This document shows, piece by piece, positions 1-9,130 of a stretch of DNA of 64,000 nucleotides. The translations under genes and the position numbers were made by a program. The notes beneath the pieces are model-generated. The model worked only from the letters and a program-made list of their open reading frames with translations. It made no database searches and was not told where the DNA came from. Position 1 is the first letter of the stretch, and each line of letters opens with the position of its first letter. Source of the DNA: Pseudidiomarina aestuarii (GTDB lineage Bacteria > Pseudomonadota > Gammaproteobacteria > Enterobacterales > Alteromonadaceae); assembly GCA_003030745.1 (NCBI GenBank), contig PYVG01000003.1, forward strand, positions 5,751 through 69,750. The letters are read 5' to 3'.

Positions 1-1
1 T

Positions 2-55
2 GGGAAAGCGTCCTACGAAGAAGATGTGACGTTCAGCCTGGCGTTATGCCCCTAG
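2..55 (+). CDS. zapD: C-terminal end of probable ZapD (partial)
   Basis: A reading frame runs in from the left edge and stops with TAG at 53-55. The 17 residues seen end in VTFSLALCP, which resembles the hydrophobic, Cys-containing tail of ZapD (YacF), the FtsZ-bundling protein. In many gammaproteobacteria coaE-zapD-yacG lies convergent to mutT, which fits this position and strand. yacG is not present between this frame and mutT. The identification rests on a short tail plus synteny, so it is tentative. Confidence 0.42.
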   Translation, partial: GKASYEEDVTFSLALCP

Positions 56-67
56 AGCGAAAGCAAA

Positions 68-179
68 AGCGTTTTTCGTTGTTCGTACGTTCGCTTCGCT
101 CACTATTCGTTGTTCGATGTTGGTTCTGCTCTTTCGAACAACGAACAGCGTAGCGTACGAACAACGAGCAACGCTCTTC
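68..179. repeat. Family A palindromic repeat, copy 1
   Basis: This imperfect inverted repeat of about 110 bp fills the gap between the left-edge frame and mutT. Both arms are built from the words CGTTGTTCGTACG and TTCGTTGTTCGA (plus strand 78-117 and the complementary arm at 132-177). It ends within a few bases of the mutT stop codon. A second copy with the same words lies at 35773-35888. As RNA it would form a long hairpin and could protect or terminate the mutT-side transcript. I do not recognise a named family. Confidence 0.75.
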
Positions 180-182
180 GCT

Positions 183-578
183 TTATGTCGCCAGGAGGTT
201 GACGATTCGGGTGTTGGCTTCCGGGAAAGGATAGGCTTCTAGTTCGCTACGATCGACCCAGCGCCATTCTTGGCCTTCGCGCTGATGCACGGTGCCCGTG
301 AACGAATGAACGTGCCAGACGTCCAGAATGACGCTTTTATCCGGGTAATCGAATTGAATCACTGTGAAGGGTGTTGCCGAGGTAACTTGGATGTTGCACT
401 CTTCTTGCAGCTCACGGCATAAGGCATCGTAGACAGACTCATCCGCTTCGACTTTACCGCCTGGAAATTCCCATTTGTCGCCTTGGTGTAAATGCTGATG
501 GCGACGACTGATGAAGATGGCACCGTCGGTGTTTTCTATAACACCGACGGCAACATGAATGGCGTTAGATTTTGCCAT
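183..578 (-). CDS. mutT: 8-oxo-dGTP diphosphatase MutT
   Basis: 131-residue Nudix hydrolase that removes 8-oxo-dGTP from the nucleotide pool and so prevents A:T to C:G mutations. The Nudix box starts at GGKVEADE and continues through RELQEEC with the metal-binding glutamates REL..EE present. The usual Gly near the end of the box is Asn (EECNI). I chose the ATG at 578, which overlaps the secA stop by 14 nt; the frame is open further upstream but that part lies inside secA and has no Nudix similarity. The secA-mutT order is conserved in gammaproteobacteria. Confidence 0.93.
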   Translation of the reverse strand: MAKSNAIHVAVGVIENTDGAIFISRRHQHLHQGDKWEFPGGKVEADESVYDALCRELQEECNIQVTSATPFTVIQFDYPDKSVILDVWHVHSFTGTVHQREGQEWRWVDRSELEAYPFPEANTRIVNLLAT

Positions 579-3267
579 GACATTGTTTATATTTTTTACC
601 CGACCCACATGGACATGGATCGTTGCGGCCCACTTTCTGCGCTGCAGCAGGCTCTGCTGGCTCAGGTGATGGACTACCGCTAGTGCTTGCGCTCTCATGA
701 GTGAATTGCTTCGGCGCCCGCTCTGCTGCTTCACGACGCTTGGCTTCAACCGCTTCAACGTCTTCTTCAGCACGTACGCGCACTTTACTCAGAATCGTTA
801 CGACTTCTAATTTCAGCGCTTCGAGCATGTCGGTGAAGAGTTCAAAGGCTTCACGTTTGTATTCCTGCTTTGGATTCTTCTGTGCGTAACCGCGTAAATG
901 GATACCCTGACGTAAATGGTCCATCGCCGCTAAGTGTTCCTTCCAATGCGAATCCAAGCTTTGCAGCATGATAGCCTTTTCAAACTGGCGTAATACTTGC
1001 GAGCCCACTTGTTCTTCTTTGGCTGCATACGCTTGTTCAATTTCGCTGAAGATTCGCTCACGCAAGGTTTCTTCATGCAGTTTGTCGTCATCATCTAACC
1101 ACTTCTGCACCGGCAACTGCACATCGAAATCAGCGCGTAGGCGTTCTTCTAAACCTTCGACATTCCACATTTCTTCAAGAGATTGCGGTGGGATGTACTC
1201 GTTGATCACATTCTCAACCACATCTACGCGAATAACTTTAATCGTTTCTGAAATATCACCTTCATCGAGCAACTCGTTGCGTTGCTCGTACACCACTTTA
1301 CGTTGGTCATTGGCGACATCATCGTATTCAAGCAATTGCTTACGAATATCGAAGTTACGGCCTTCAACTTTGCGCTGTGCATTCTCGATAGCGCGTGACA
1401 CCCAAGGATGTTCGATGGCTTCACCACGTTTCATACCGAGGCGTTTCATCATGGCACCCATGCGCTCTGAGGCGAAGATACGCATCAACGGGTCTTCCAG
1501 TGACAAGTAGAAGCGTGATGAACCCGGGTCACCTTGACGACCTGAACGACCACGGAGCTGGTTATCGATACGTCGTGATTCGTGACGCTCGGTACCAATA
1601 ATATGTAAACCACCCGCGGCGATAACGGCATCATGACGCTCTTGCCAAGCTGTCTTCACTTTATCGATTTGCTCAGGGCTTGGCTCTTTCAGCTTCTCAA
1701 TTTCAGACTGTAAATTACCACCCAGTACGATATCCGTACCACGACCCGCCATGTTGGTAGCGATGGTCACCGCTCCTGGCAAGCCAGCTTGGGCAACGAT
1801 ATCGGCCTCTTGCGCATGGAATTTTGCGTTCAAGACGTTGTGTGGAATTTTCTTTTTCTTCAATAAGCCAGACAGTAGCTCGGAGGTTTCGATGGAAATT
1901 GTACCAACTAGTGCTGGTCGACCGGCCTCGCGACACTGTTGGATATCTTCGACGATAGCATCGAACTTCTCTTCAGCGGTCAGGAAGATTAAGTCAGCAC
2001 GGTCATCGCGAATCATCGGACGGTTGGTTGGAATAACGACCGTCTCTAGACCATAAATAGATTTAAACTCGAATGCTTCGGTATCGGCGGTACCTGTCAT
2101 ACCCGCCAATTTATTGTACAGGCGGAAGAAGTTCTGGAAGGTAATCGACGCCATCGTCTGGTTTTCATTTTGGATGGTGACGCCTTCTTTGGCTTCCATG
2201 GCTTGGTGCAAGCCTTCCGACCAACGACGACCTTCCATTGTCCGACCCGTGTGTTCATCGACAATCACGATTTGGTCGTCTTTGACAATATAATCGACGT
2301 CACGATGGAATAAGTGCCGCGCGCGCAGCGCTGCATTCACATGGTGTAGCAAAGTGATATTTGCGGCCGAATAAAGCGAGTCGTCTTCGGCGAGCATGCC
2401 GCGCTCTTTCAATAATTGCTCGACATTCTCTTGACCTTCTTCGGTCAAATGTAACTGGCGTGCTTTTTCATCGATTGTGAAGTCACCTTCAACACGGCCT
2501 TCTTCACTATCTTCTTTGTCGGCTTTCTTCAGCAACGGCACTAGCTCATTCATTTTGATATAGAGCTCTGAGCTATCTTCAGCGGCACCAGAAATAATGA
2601 GTGGAGTCCGCGCTTCATCGATTAAAATCGAGTCAACCTCATCCACAATGGCATAATTCAATTCACGTTGTGAGCGGTCTTGCGGCGTAAACGCCATGTT
2701 GTCACGCAGATAATCGAAGCCAAATTCGTTATTGGTCCCGTATGTGATATCGGCTTGATACGCAGCCTTTTTGTCCCGTGGATTCATACCCGGAATGTTG
2801 AAGGCAACAGTCATATCGAGGAATTCGAACAACGGACGGTTAGTTTCGGCATCACGACGCGCTAGGTAATCGTTCACCGTCACAATATGCACGCCTTTAC
2901 CTGTCAACGCGTTGAGATACGCGGGTAAGGTCGCAGTAAGGGTTTTACCTTCACCAGTGCGCATTTCGGCAATACGGTTGTCATTTAAGATCATGCCGCC
3001 AACCAGCTGCACATCAAAATGACGCATGTTAAATACACGCTTGGATGCTTCGCGCACGGTTGCAAATGCTTCAACGAGAATGTCGTCGAGCGTTTCACCT
3101 TGGCCTAAGCGTTGCTTAAACTCAGCAGTTTTCTGTTTTAATTCACTGTCGCTCAATGCCTCAAATTCTGGTTCAAGCGCATTGATGCGCTGCACATTTT
3201 TTTGTAAACCTTTGAGGATACGATCGTTACGGCTACCAAAAACCTTCCGAAAAATACTTCCAAGCAT
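565..3267 (-). CDS. secA: Preprotein translocase ATPase SecA
   Basis: 900-residue motor of the Sec pathway; it binds unfolded preproteins and drives them through SecYEG by ATP hydrolysis at the inner membrane. Walker A is GEGKT at about 105-109 and the Walker B DEVD at 209-212. The C-terminus carries the zinc-binding CPCGSG..CH motif that contacts SecB and phospholipid. Length matches the E. coli protein (901). It is preceded 35 nt upstream by an M23 peptidase gene, not by secM, so control by a SecM arrest peptide is not expected here. mutT follows with a 14-nt overlap. Confidence 0.98.
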   Translation of the reverse strand: MLGSIFRKVFGSRNDRILKGLQKNVQRINALEPEFEALSDSELKQKTAEFKQRLGQGETLDDILVEAFATVREASKRVFNMRHFDVQLVGGMILNDNRIAEMRTGEGKTLTATLPAYLNALTGKGVHIVTVNDYLARRDAETNRPLFEFLDMTVAFNIPGMNPRDKKAAYQADITYGTNNEFGFDYLRDNMAFTPQDRSQRELNYAIVDEVDSILIDEARTPLIISGAAEDSSELYIKMNELVPLLKKADKEDSEEGRVEGDFTIDEKARQLHLTEEGQENVEQLLKERGMLAEDDSLYSAANITLLHHVNAALRARHLFHRDVDYIVKDDQIVIVDEHTGRTMEGRRWSEGLHQAMEAKEGVTIQNENQTMASITFQNFFRLYNKLAGMTGTADTEAFEFKSIYGLETVVIPTNRPMIRDDRADLIFLTAEEKFDAIVEDIQQCREAGRPALVGTISIETSELLSGLLKKKKIPHNVLNAKFHAQEADIVAQAGLPGAVTIATNMAGRGTDIVLGGNLQSEIEKLKEPSPEQIDKVKTAWQERHDAVIAAGGLHIIGTERHESRRIDNQLRGRSGRQGDPGSSRFYLSLEDPLMRIFASERMGAMMKRLGMKRGEAIEHPWVSRAIENAQRKVEGRNFDIRKQLLEYDDVANDQRKVVYEQRNELLDEGDISETIKVIRVDVVENVINEYIPPQSLEEMWNVEGLEERLRADFDVQLPVQKWLDDDDKLHEETLRERIFSEIEQAYAAKEEQVGSQVLRQFEKAIMLQSLDSHWKEHLAAMDHLRQGIHLRGYAQKNPKQEYKREAFELFTDMLEALKLEVVTILSKVRVRAEEDVEAVEAKRREAAERAPKQFTHESASTSGSPSPEPAEPAAAQKVGRNDPCPCGSGKKYKQCHGKI

Positions 3268-3302
3268 GAGAATTTAAAATCCTGTGGTCGTTGTCGCGTG
3301 CC

Positions 3303-4238
3303 TTAATTGGCTTCGCGATATACATATTTATAAGGGTCAATTTGTCGATTGTTGCGGAGCACCTCATAATGCACATGTGGACCTGTCGAGCGTCCGGTGC
3401 TTCCGAGTATGGCTATTTCTTGGCCGCGTGTGACAACATCGCCTTCTTTCACCAACAATTCTTTACAATGGGCATAGCGCGTTTTTAAACCGCCCCCATG
3501 GTCAATTTCAATGAGCTTGCCGTAGCCATAACGCTCACCTGACCATGTGACAACCCCAGCACCGGTTGCGTACACACCGGCATTTTCTTCCAAACTGGCA
3601 AAGTCGAGGCCCTTATGCATAGCTGGTGTGCCATTAAACGGATCTTTCCGCACACCATACTGTGACGACAACCAACCTGACGCAATTGGACGCCCTGCCA
3701 CAAAGCTCTCAGCAGAGATATGGTGACTCATCATCACAGACTCAAGGAGGGAGAGCTGATTTTGTTTATCGGAGAGCTGGTCGAGCATGCGATCAATCTG
3801 ATCAACCACATCGCGACCATCGACACGCGGCGCTTCCGTGATGGAAATTTCTGGTCCACCGACGAGTGGTGATGCGGATTGTTCGCCAAATTCGAATTCA
3901 CCGTTATCGAGTTCAGCTACCGCAGCCAGCCGTTGACCTAGAGCGTCTAGCCGGCGCATCTGCGCCTGCATTTCACCCAAATAGATGGTCATTGCTGCGA
4001 GCTTTTTCTCGGTTTCATCCTTCAATTGGGCAACCGCTTTTGTTTGCGCTGCCAATCGAATTTGCTCATCGCTAATACTGGCACGCGCAGCCTCTGGATC
4101 CACCCCACTGTATTCCCAGGGTTTACTCAGAGCCAGCACACCCAAAGCCGTCAAACCTGCTAAAGACAGCAATCGGCGCCGCGTGAGCTCGAATCCGAAT
4201 TTTACTTTGGTGCCTCGATAGAAGACTGTTAGACTCAT
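3303..4238 (-). CDS. M23 family metallopeptidase, membrane anchored
   Basis: 311-residue LytM-type endopeptidase expected to cut peptidoglycan cross-links in the periplasm. An N-terminal hydrophobic segment (about 21-40) is preceded by several Arg/Lys and acts as signal anchor. A coiled-coil stretch follows (about 55-115). The catalytic domain near 185-300 has the zinc ligands HKGLDF (208-212), the conserved His in RYAH (about 257) and HVH (288-290), so it looks active. A GAGAG ribosome-binding site lies before the ATG at 4238. Pseudomonas has the same lpxC, DUF721, M23, secA neighbourhood. Its exact substrate cannot be told from sequence. Confidence 0.92.
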   Translation of the reverse strand: MSLTVFYRGTKVKFGFELTRRRLLSLAGLTALGVLALSKPWEYSGVDPEAARASISDEQIRLAAQTKAVAQLKDETEKKLAAMTIYLGEMQAQMRRLDALGQRLAAVAELDNGEFEFGEQSASPLVGGPEISITEAPRVDGRDVVDQIDRMLDQLSDKQNQLSLLESVMMSHHISAESFVAGRPIASGWLSSQYGVRKDPFNGTPAMHKGLDFASLEENAGVYATGAGVVTWSGERYGYGKLIEIDHGGGLKTRYAHCKELLVKEGDVVTRGQEIAILGSTGRSTGPHVHYEVLRNNRQIDPYKYVYREAN

Positions 4239-4263
4239 GCAATCTCTCGTTGCTTTGAAACTT

Positions 4264-4722
4264 ATGGCTCGCTCTCGACCCCGTACCCTACAACATGTGC
4301 TCGATGGTCAAAAGCTTCAGCAATTTGCTGACTTTACCGAGCAACACAAACGCTGGCAACAGCAATTACGTGATTGTTTTCACGTACTGCAGCTGTCGCC
4401 TTTGTCTGAGCATTGTCAGGTTTTGAACGTCCGCGCACAAACCCTAATCATGCAAGTTTCATCGGCCGCTATTGCGACACGATTGAAAATGCAACAAAGC
4501 CGCATTATAACGTATTTTCGCAATGAAGCTATGCTTGCGGTCGAACGACTTGAACTACGCATTGCCCCTACTACCAAACACGCTGCACCAGAACCTCGCA
4601 AGCAGTCCTCGAGCAGCGACTCGCTGAGCGATACGGTAAGACAATTACGGGAACAAGCTGAACAGTGCGAAGAGCCACTGCGCTCGCAACTGCTAGCGCT
4701 AGCAACCAAGTACGAAAAGTGA
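4264..4722 (+). CDS. dciA: DUF721 protein, DciA-type helicase loader
   Basis: 152 residues from the ATG at 4264. The N-terminal half matches the DUF721/DciA fold (RPRTLQHVLD start, then a basic, alternating hydrophobic region). DciA loads the replicative helicase DnaB in bacteria without DnaC. The C-terminal part is polar and Ser/Gln/Glu-rich. An in-frame ATG at 4237 would add nine residues, and its first bases overlap the start codon of the divergent M23 gene (shared CATG). Neither start has a strong ribosome-binding site; 4264 gives the more family-like N-terminus. Confidence 0.85.
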   Translation: MARSRPRTLQHVLDGQKLQQFADFTEQHKRWQQQLRDCFHVLQLSPLSEHCQVLNVRAQTLIMQVSSAAIATRLKMQQSRIITYFRNEAMLAVERLELRIAPTTKHAAPEPRKQSSSSDSLSDTVRQLREQAEQCEEPLRSQLLALATKYEK

Positions 4723-4823
4723 CAGTGAATAGTGAATAGGTAAGTGAAAAAAACAAAAAGGCCAGCGACTGCTGGCCTATATGTCTGTTTCTATTATCTG
4801 TTCACTATTCACAATTTACTGTG
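4723..4823. repeat. Family B palindromic repeat, copy 1
   Basis: The gap between convergent dciA and lpxC is one imperfect palindrome. The left arm repeats AGTGAATAG twice from the dciA stop; the right arm (about 4796-4823) reads CTGTTCACTATTCAC and is its complement with mismatches. A strong terminator hairpin sits in the middle. The related element at 37508-37579 uses the same AGTGAACAG words. Confidence 0.7.
4742..4780 (-). terminator. Intrinsic terminator of lpxC/dcw cluster
   Basis: Perfect 8-bp stem AGGCCAGC (4759-4766) / GCTGGCCT (4771-4778) with loop GACT. On the minus strand it is followed by TTTTTGTTTTTTT, a textbook intrinsic terminator for the lpxC transcript. In the plus direction the tract after the stem is only moderately T-rich, so termination of dciA is less certain. 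Confidence 0.88.
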
Positions 4824-4824
4824 T

Positions 4825-5736
4825 TTAGGCGGTTACCGGTTGGAACGCGATTGGTGCTTTCACGTCCGCTTCTTCGAAGGTCACAAACTCCCACGCTTCT
4901 TGATTCGCCAAGACTTCGCGTAGCAGCATGTTATTCAAAGCGTGGCCTGATTTGAACGCACGCAGGTGGCCCAGAATAGCGTGACCACCCATGTACAAAT
5001 CACCAACAGCGTCGAGAATTTTGTGTTTGACGAACTCGTCGTCATAACGCAAGCCTTCGCTGTTTAAAATGCGGAATTCATCCAGTACCACTGCATTGTC
5101 GAAGCTACCACCTAGCGCCAGATTATTAGCGCGGAGGTATTCGATGTCTTTCATAAAGCCAAACGTGCGCGCACGGCTTATTTGCTTCACGAAACCTTTG
5201 GTACTGAAGTCCATGCTAAACACCTGGCCGGTGTCAGCAATGGCCGGATGGTCGAAGTCGATGGCAAAATCGATGCGGAAACCATTATGGGGTAGTAGTT
5301 CCGCCCACTTGTCACCGTCTTCAACACGAACCGGTTGCTTGATTCGGATAAACTTTTTGGCAGACGACTGTTCTTCAATCCCGGCGCTCTGCAGCAGGTA
5401 GATAAATGGATGAGAGCTGCCATCCATGATCGGGATTTCGTGACTGTCGACTTCAATGATCAGATTGTCGATGCCCATGGCGGCGATAGCAGCGAGCAAA
5501 TGCTCCACTGTTGAAACGCGCACATTGTCTTCATTGATTAAACAGGTACACATACGCGTATCGCGCACCAACTCTGCATTGGCGACGATATCTACAGCAG
5601 GATTCAGATCGACACGGCGAAACACCAGACCTGTATTCGCAGGCGCCGGACGCAGTGTTAACTGTACCTTGTTCCCTTTATGCAAACCCACACCTGTGGT
5701 TGCAATAGGTTGCTTAATCGTACGTTGTTTAATCAT
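4825..5736 (-). CDS. lpxC: UDP-3-O-acyl-GlcNAc deacetylase LpxC
   Basis: 303-residue zinc amidase that carries out the first committed step of lipid A synthesis in the cytoplasm. Zinc ligands are visible: His79 in VEHLLAA and the HKILD motif near 237-242. Length equals the E. coli enzyme (305). It lies at the end of the dcw cluster after ftsZ, has its own promoter in the gap, and ends at a strong terminator. The C-terminus is short (QPVTA), so whether it is an FtsH degradation target as in E. coli cannot be decided here. Confidence 0.98.
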   Translation of the reverse strand: MIKQRTIKQPIATTGVGLHKGNKVQLTLRPAPANTGLVFRRVDLNPAVDIVANAELVRDTRMCTCLINEDNVRVSTVEHLLAAIAAMGIDNLIIEVDSHEIPIMDGSSHPFIYLLQSAGIEEQSSAKKFIRIKQPVRVEDGDKWAELLPHNGFRIDFAIDFDHPAIADTGQVFSMDFSTKGFVKQISRARTFGFMKDIEYLRANNLALGGSFDNAVVLDEFRILNSEGLRYDDEFVKHKILDAVGDLYMGGHAILGHLRAFKSGHALNNMLLREVLANQEAWEFVTFEEADVKAPIAFQPVTA

Positions 5737-5782
5737 CTTTCAGCTTCTTCTCACCTGTCATCTGACCAGTAAAAGGCGCAAT

Positions 5783-5811
5783 AGTTTACCCAAAACTTGA
5801 AAAAACCGCAA
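5783..5811 (-). promoter_or_regulatory. Sigma70-type promoter for lpxC
   Basis: Minus strand TTGCGG (5806-5811), 17-bp spacer, TAAACT (5783-5788), about 45 bp before the lpxC start codon. The -35 box lies in the loop between A6 and T6 tracts that could pair. E. coli also has an lpxC promoter between ftsZ and lpxC. Confidence 0.6.
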
Positions 5812-5855
5812 TTTTTTCAGGCCCTTTACCCCTCTTTTACGTCAAATAGTGGTGT

Positions 5856-7064
5856 TTAGTCCACTTGGCGACGTAAAAACGCAGGAATATCTAAGTAATC
5901 CATATCCTTACCAGCACCTGCTTTCGGTTTTGCCGCTGGTTTCACCACTTCGTCTTCGATCTGTTCTTGATAGTCTTCTTCTTCGATCAATTGACGTGCA
6001 GTGGCTGCACCTTCGTAACCGCCGCTCGAACGACCGTACAGCGATTCACGACGTGGCTGTTGCTGCTGATTGTTGACCAATGAAATGTCTGGCTTGCGTT
6101 CAGCACCAATACCGGTTGCGACAACTGTTACGCGGAGTTCTTCAGACATCTCGGTATCAATAACCGTACCAACAATGACCGTCGCGTTTTCTGATGCAAA
6201 GGCTTTGACGGTATTACCGACAATATCGAACTCGTCGATACTGAGGTCCATACCCGCAGTGATGTTGACTAGTACGCCGCGAGCGCCAGAAAGATCGATA
6301 TCTTCCAACAATGGACTGTTGATCGCCATTTCTGCAGCCTCTTGAGCACGGTCTTCACCACGCGCAACACCGGTTCCCATCATGACAGTACCCATTTCAC
6401 GCATAACCGCCCGGACGTCCGCAAAGTCGACGTTGATTAAACCAGTACGGGTAATCAAGTCAGCGATACCTTGAACAGCGCCTAACAGAACGTTGTTGGC
6501 TTCGCTGAATGCATCCAACAAACTGGTTCCTTTACCGAGAACTTTCAGCAACTTTTCGTTCGGGATGGTGATCAAGGAATCGACATAGCGAGCCAACTGC
6601 GCAATCCCTTCGTCAGCAATAGCCATACGCTTTTTGCCTTCAAATGGGAAAGGCTTGGTGACGACCGCAACCGTCAAAATACCCAGCTCACGCGCCACTT
6701 CCGCAACTACGGGTGCCGCACCAGTACCGGTACCACCGCCCATACCAGCGGCGATAAAGATCATATCGGCGCCTTGCAGCTGTTGTTTAATTTGCTCACG
6801 GGTTTCTTCAGCAGCTTGGCGACCGATTTCTGGGTTCGCGCCAGCGCCGAGACCTTTGGTGAGGTCATTGCCTAATTGAATGGTGATATGCGCGCCATGA
6901 TTACGCAGTGACTGCGAATCTGTATTGGCGGCAATAAACTGCACCCCTTCAATGTTAGCATGAATCATGTGTTTCACGGCGTTACCACCGCCGCCCCCGA
7001 CGCCAATCACTTTAATGACTGCATCTGCGTCAAAATTGTCTACAACTTCAAATACTTCAGACAT
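5856..7064 (-). CDS. ftsZ: Cell division GTPase FtsZ
   Basis: 402-residue tubulin homologue forming the Z ring at mid-cell. The GTP-binding signature GGGTGTG is at about 108-114 and the T7 synergy loop NVDFADV at about 207. A variable linker rich in Gln/Arg/Glu (about 320-385) leads to the conserved C-terminal peptide DIPAFLRRQ that binds FtsA, ZipA and other partners. Start ATG at 7064 has a strong AAAGGAG site. It sits after ftsA with a 66-nt gap and before lpxC. Confidence 0.99.
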   Translation of the reverse strand: MSEVFEVVDNFDADAVIKVIGVGGGGGNAVKHMIHANIEGVQFIAANTDSQSLRNHGAHITIQLGNDLTKGLGAGANPEIGRQAAEETREQIKQQLQGADMIFIAAGMGGGTGTGAAPVVAEVARELGILTVAVVTKPFPFEGKKRMAIADEGIAQLARYVDSLITIPNEKLLKVLGKGTSLLDAFSEANNVLLGAVQGIADLITRTGLINVDFADVRAVMREMGTVMMGTGVARGEDRAQEAAEMAINSPLLEDIDLSGARGVLVNITAGMDLSIDEFDIVGNTVKAFASENATVIVGTVIDTEMSEELRVTVVATGIGAERKPDISLVNNQQQQPRRESLYGRSSGGYEGAATARQLIEEEDYQEQIEDEVVKPAAKPKAGAGKDMDYLDIPAFLRRQVD

Positions 7065-7130
7065 ATTGTTTCTCCTTTACCTGCTTATTGTACTACCCCA
7101 AAACTCTTTCCAAAATTCTTGTTTTAAATC

Positions 7131-8363
7131 TTAGAACTCACCTTTAAACCAACCGTGGATACGCTTCCATAAGCCCATCACGTTGGTGCTGCTCGCTTCT
7201 TTCTGGCGAGCTAATACATCTTCTTGGCCATAGCGCAGTAAACCGACTGCGGTTGCATAAGTTGGGTCTTGCACGTAATCGCTCAGACCCTGCATACCGA
7301 GCGGCTCACCCAGTCGCACTGGCATTTGGAAAATTTCTTCTGCAAACTCAATGGCGCCTTCCATGCGTCCACTACCGCCGGTCATGACAATACCGGCAGC
7401 AATTTGATCTTCGAGGCCGCTTTGCTGAATTTCATCTCGCACTAATTCGAACAATTCGCCATACCGAGGCTCGACCACTTCAGCCAGAATATGGCGCTGC
7501 ATGATCCGCGATGGCCGCCCGCCAACAGAAGGCACTTCAATATTGTCGTCTTTGCTGACCATGTCGCGCAGCGCACACGCATACTTGGTCTTAATTTCTT
7601 CGGCATGATTCAGTGGCGTACGGAAAATCTTAGCGATATCACTGGTGACTTGATTACCCGCCGCAGGAATGACTGCGGTGTGGCGCAACACACCTCCGGT
7701 ATAGATACAGATGTCGATGGTGCCAGCACCCATGTCCACTAAAGCCACGCCCAAATCTTTTTCATCGTCCGTCAGAATTGAATAGCTCGATGCCAACGCA
7801 GAGAAAATCAGTCGATCAACCGTTAAACCACAGCGCTCAACCGCCTTCTGAATATTCTTCGCCATGTCATTGGCACACGTAATAATGTGGACCTTGGCCT
7901 CCATCCGAACGCCTGACATACCAATTGGGCTCTTGATGCTCTCTTGCGAATCAATGACGAACTCTTGCGGCAGCACATGCAAAATGCGGCGTTCTTGCGC
8001 AATCGGAACCGATTTAGCGGCATGAATCACGCTGTCCACATCATCCTGAGTCACTTCGGCCTCGTTAATCGGCACCATGCCACTTTCGTTTTGGCAGGCA
8101 ATATGACGACCAGAAATGTTCAAGTAGACCGACGCGATGCGGCAGTCGGCCATTAGCTCCGCTTCTTCCACCGCGCGCTGAATGGACTGCACCACTAGGT
8201 TCAAGTCGTTGACGCCGCCCTTGTCCATGCCACGTGCAGCCGACGCGCCGACACCGATGATACTGATATCACCATCGGGAATAATCTCGCCGATCAGCGC
8301 GACAATTTTACTTGTGCCGATATCGAGACCAACCACCATGTTCCGTTCTGCTGCTTTAGACAT
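7131..8363 (-). CDS. ftsA: Cell division protein FtsA
   Basis: 410-residue actin-like ATPase that tethers FtsZ to the inner membrane and recruits later division proteins. The N-terminal phosphate loop GLDIGTSK is at about 13-20 and the GAGTIDI strand near 208. The C-terminus WKRIHGWFKGEF is the amphipathic membrane-targeting helix. It follows ftsQ by 10 nt and precedes ftsZ, the usual ftsQAZ arrangement. Confidence 0.98.
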   Translation of the reverse strand: MSKAAERNMVVGLDIGTSKIVALIGEIIPDGDISIIGVGASAARGMDKGGVNDLNLVVQSIQRAVEEAELMADCRIASVYLNISGRHIACQNESGMVPINEAEVTQDDVDSVIHAAKSVPIAQERRILHVLPQEFVIDSQESIKSPIGMSGVRMEAKVHIITCANDMAKNIQKAVERCGLTVDRLIFSALASSYSILTDDEKDLGVALVDMGAGTIDICIYTGGVLRHTAVIPAAGNQVTSDIAKIFRTPLNHAEEIKTKYACALRDMVSKDDNIEVPSVGGRPSRIMQRHILAEVVEPRYGELFELVRDEIQQSGLEDQIAAGIVMTGGSGRMEGAIEFAEEIFQMPVRLGEPLGMQGLSDYVQDPTYATAVGLLRYGQEDVLARQKEASSTNVMGLWKRIHGWFKGEF

Positions 8364-8373
8364 GTTTTACTCT

Positions 8374-9129
8374 CTACTTTTTATTCGTCTGATTATTATC
8401 GTTATCCGAATTCAACCATCGCACTGCCACACCGGTGTCGTAACGCAAGTCAATCGATTCAATCGGTTGCTGCTTGTGTTCCGCAATACGCGGATACAAA
8501 TCAATAAACCGCTGCATCCGCTCTAGCAATCCTTCGCGTCCGAGTCGTAACTCGATATCTGAGCCGAGCACTACCGTTACTGCGAAGCGCTCGCTGAGTT
8601 GCAGACTGACCGCACTATGGCCGTTCAACTGCAATAACTCTTGCGCTTGTCGATAAGCCTCAATGGTCTCATCAACTGCATGCTCAGGACCGGCCAAATA
8701 AGGCAACTCGGTAGTGAGCACGCTTTTGTCAGCGCGAAAAATCTCGCCGTCTTCATTCACCAACGCATCGCTACGTTGGCCGGCATTCCAATGCGCAAGT
8801 GGCCGCTGTTCAACCACATAGACCTGCAAAATATCAGGCCATTCCTTGCGAACTGAGGCGCGGCGTACCCATGCCATCGCTTCAACGCGCTGCCGAATCT
8901 CATCAACATCGGCTGAGAAAAAACTGCCCAGCTCAGCGCCTTGCAATTCAGTTCGTACTTCGGCCGGTGTCACATAGGTCAACTCACCCTGCACTACCAA
9001 GCGCTTCAGTGGTACTTCGTTGGCATCCATGGCGGTGTCGTACAACCACATTCCCCCGCCAATGGCTCCTGCTAACACGCAAACAAAAAACGTGAAACCG
9101 AGCCAAAACTGCCAACGTACCGCGGCCAC
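8374..9129 (-). CDS. ftsQ: Cell division protein FtsQ
   Basis: 251-residue bitopic division protein. One N-terminal transmembrane segment (about 7-28) is followed by a periplasmic POTRA domain (starting LKRLVVQGELTYV) and the FtsQ beta domain; it bridges FtsK to the FtsLB complex. The start is GTG at 9129, with GAGG in the end of ddlB at suitable spacing. It begins 1 nt after the ddlB stop codon, so translation is probably coupled. Confidence 0.95.
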   Translation of the reverse strand: MAAVRWQFWLGFTFFVCVLAGAIGGGMWLYDTAMDANEVPLKRLVVQGELTYVTPAEVRTELQGAELGSFFSADVDEIRQRVEAMAWVRRASVRKEWPDILQVYVVEQRPLAHWNAGQRSDALVNEDGEIFRADKSVLTTELPYLAGPEHAVDETIEAYRQAQELLQLNGHSAVSLQLSERFAVTVVLGSDIELRLGREGLLERMQRFIDLYPRIAEHKQQPIESIDLRYDTGVAVRWLNSDNDNNQTNKK

Positions 9130-9130
9130 C

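Noticed and set aside
68..179. Possible CRISPR array because of short repeated words
   Set aside because: The words form one palindrome without regular repeat-spacer spacing and no cas gene is near.
968..1510. 180-codon frame antisense to secA, and similar long antisense frames in murD, rng and yhdP
   Set aside because: No ribosome-binding site or recognisable domain; they exist because the real genes avoid stop-complement codons.
4723..4823. Possible attachment site or transposon end near dciA-lpxC
   Set aside because: No integrase, transposase or target duplication; the flanking synteny is conserved, so a repeat around a terminator is the simpler reading.
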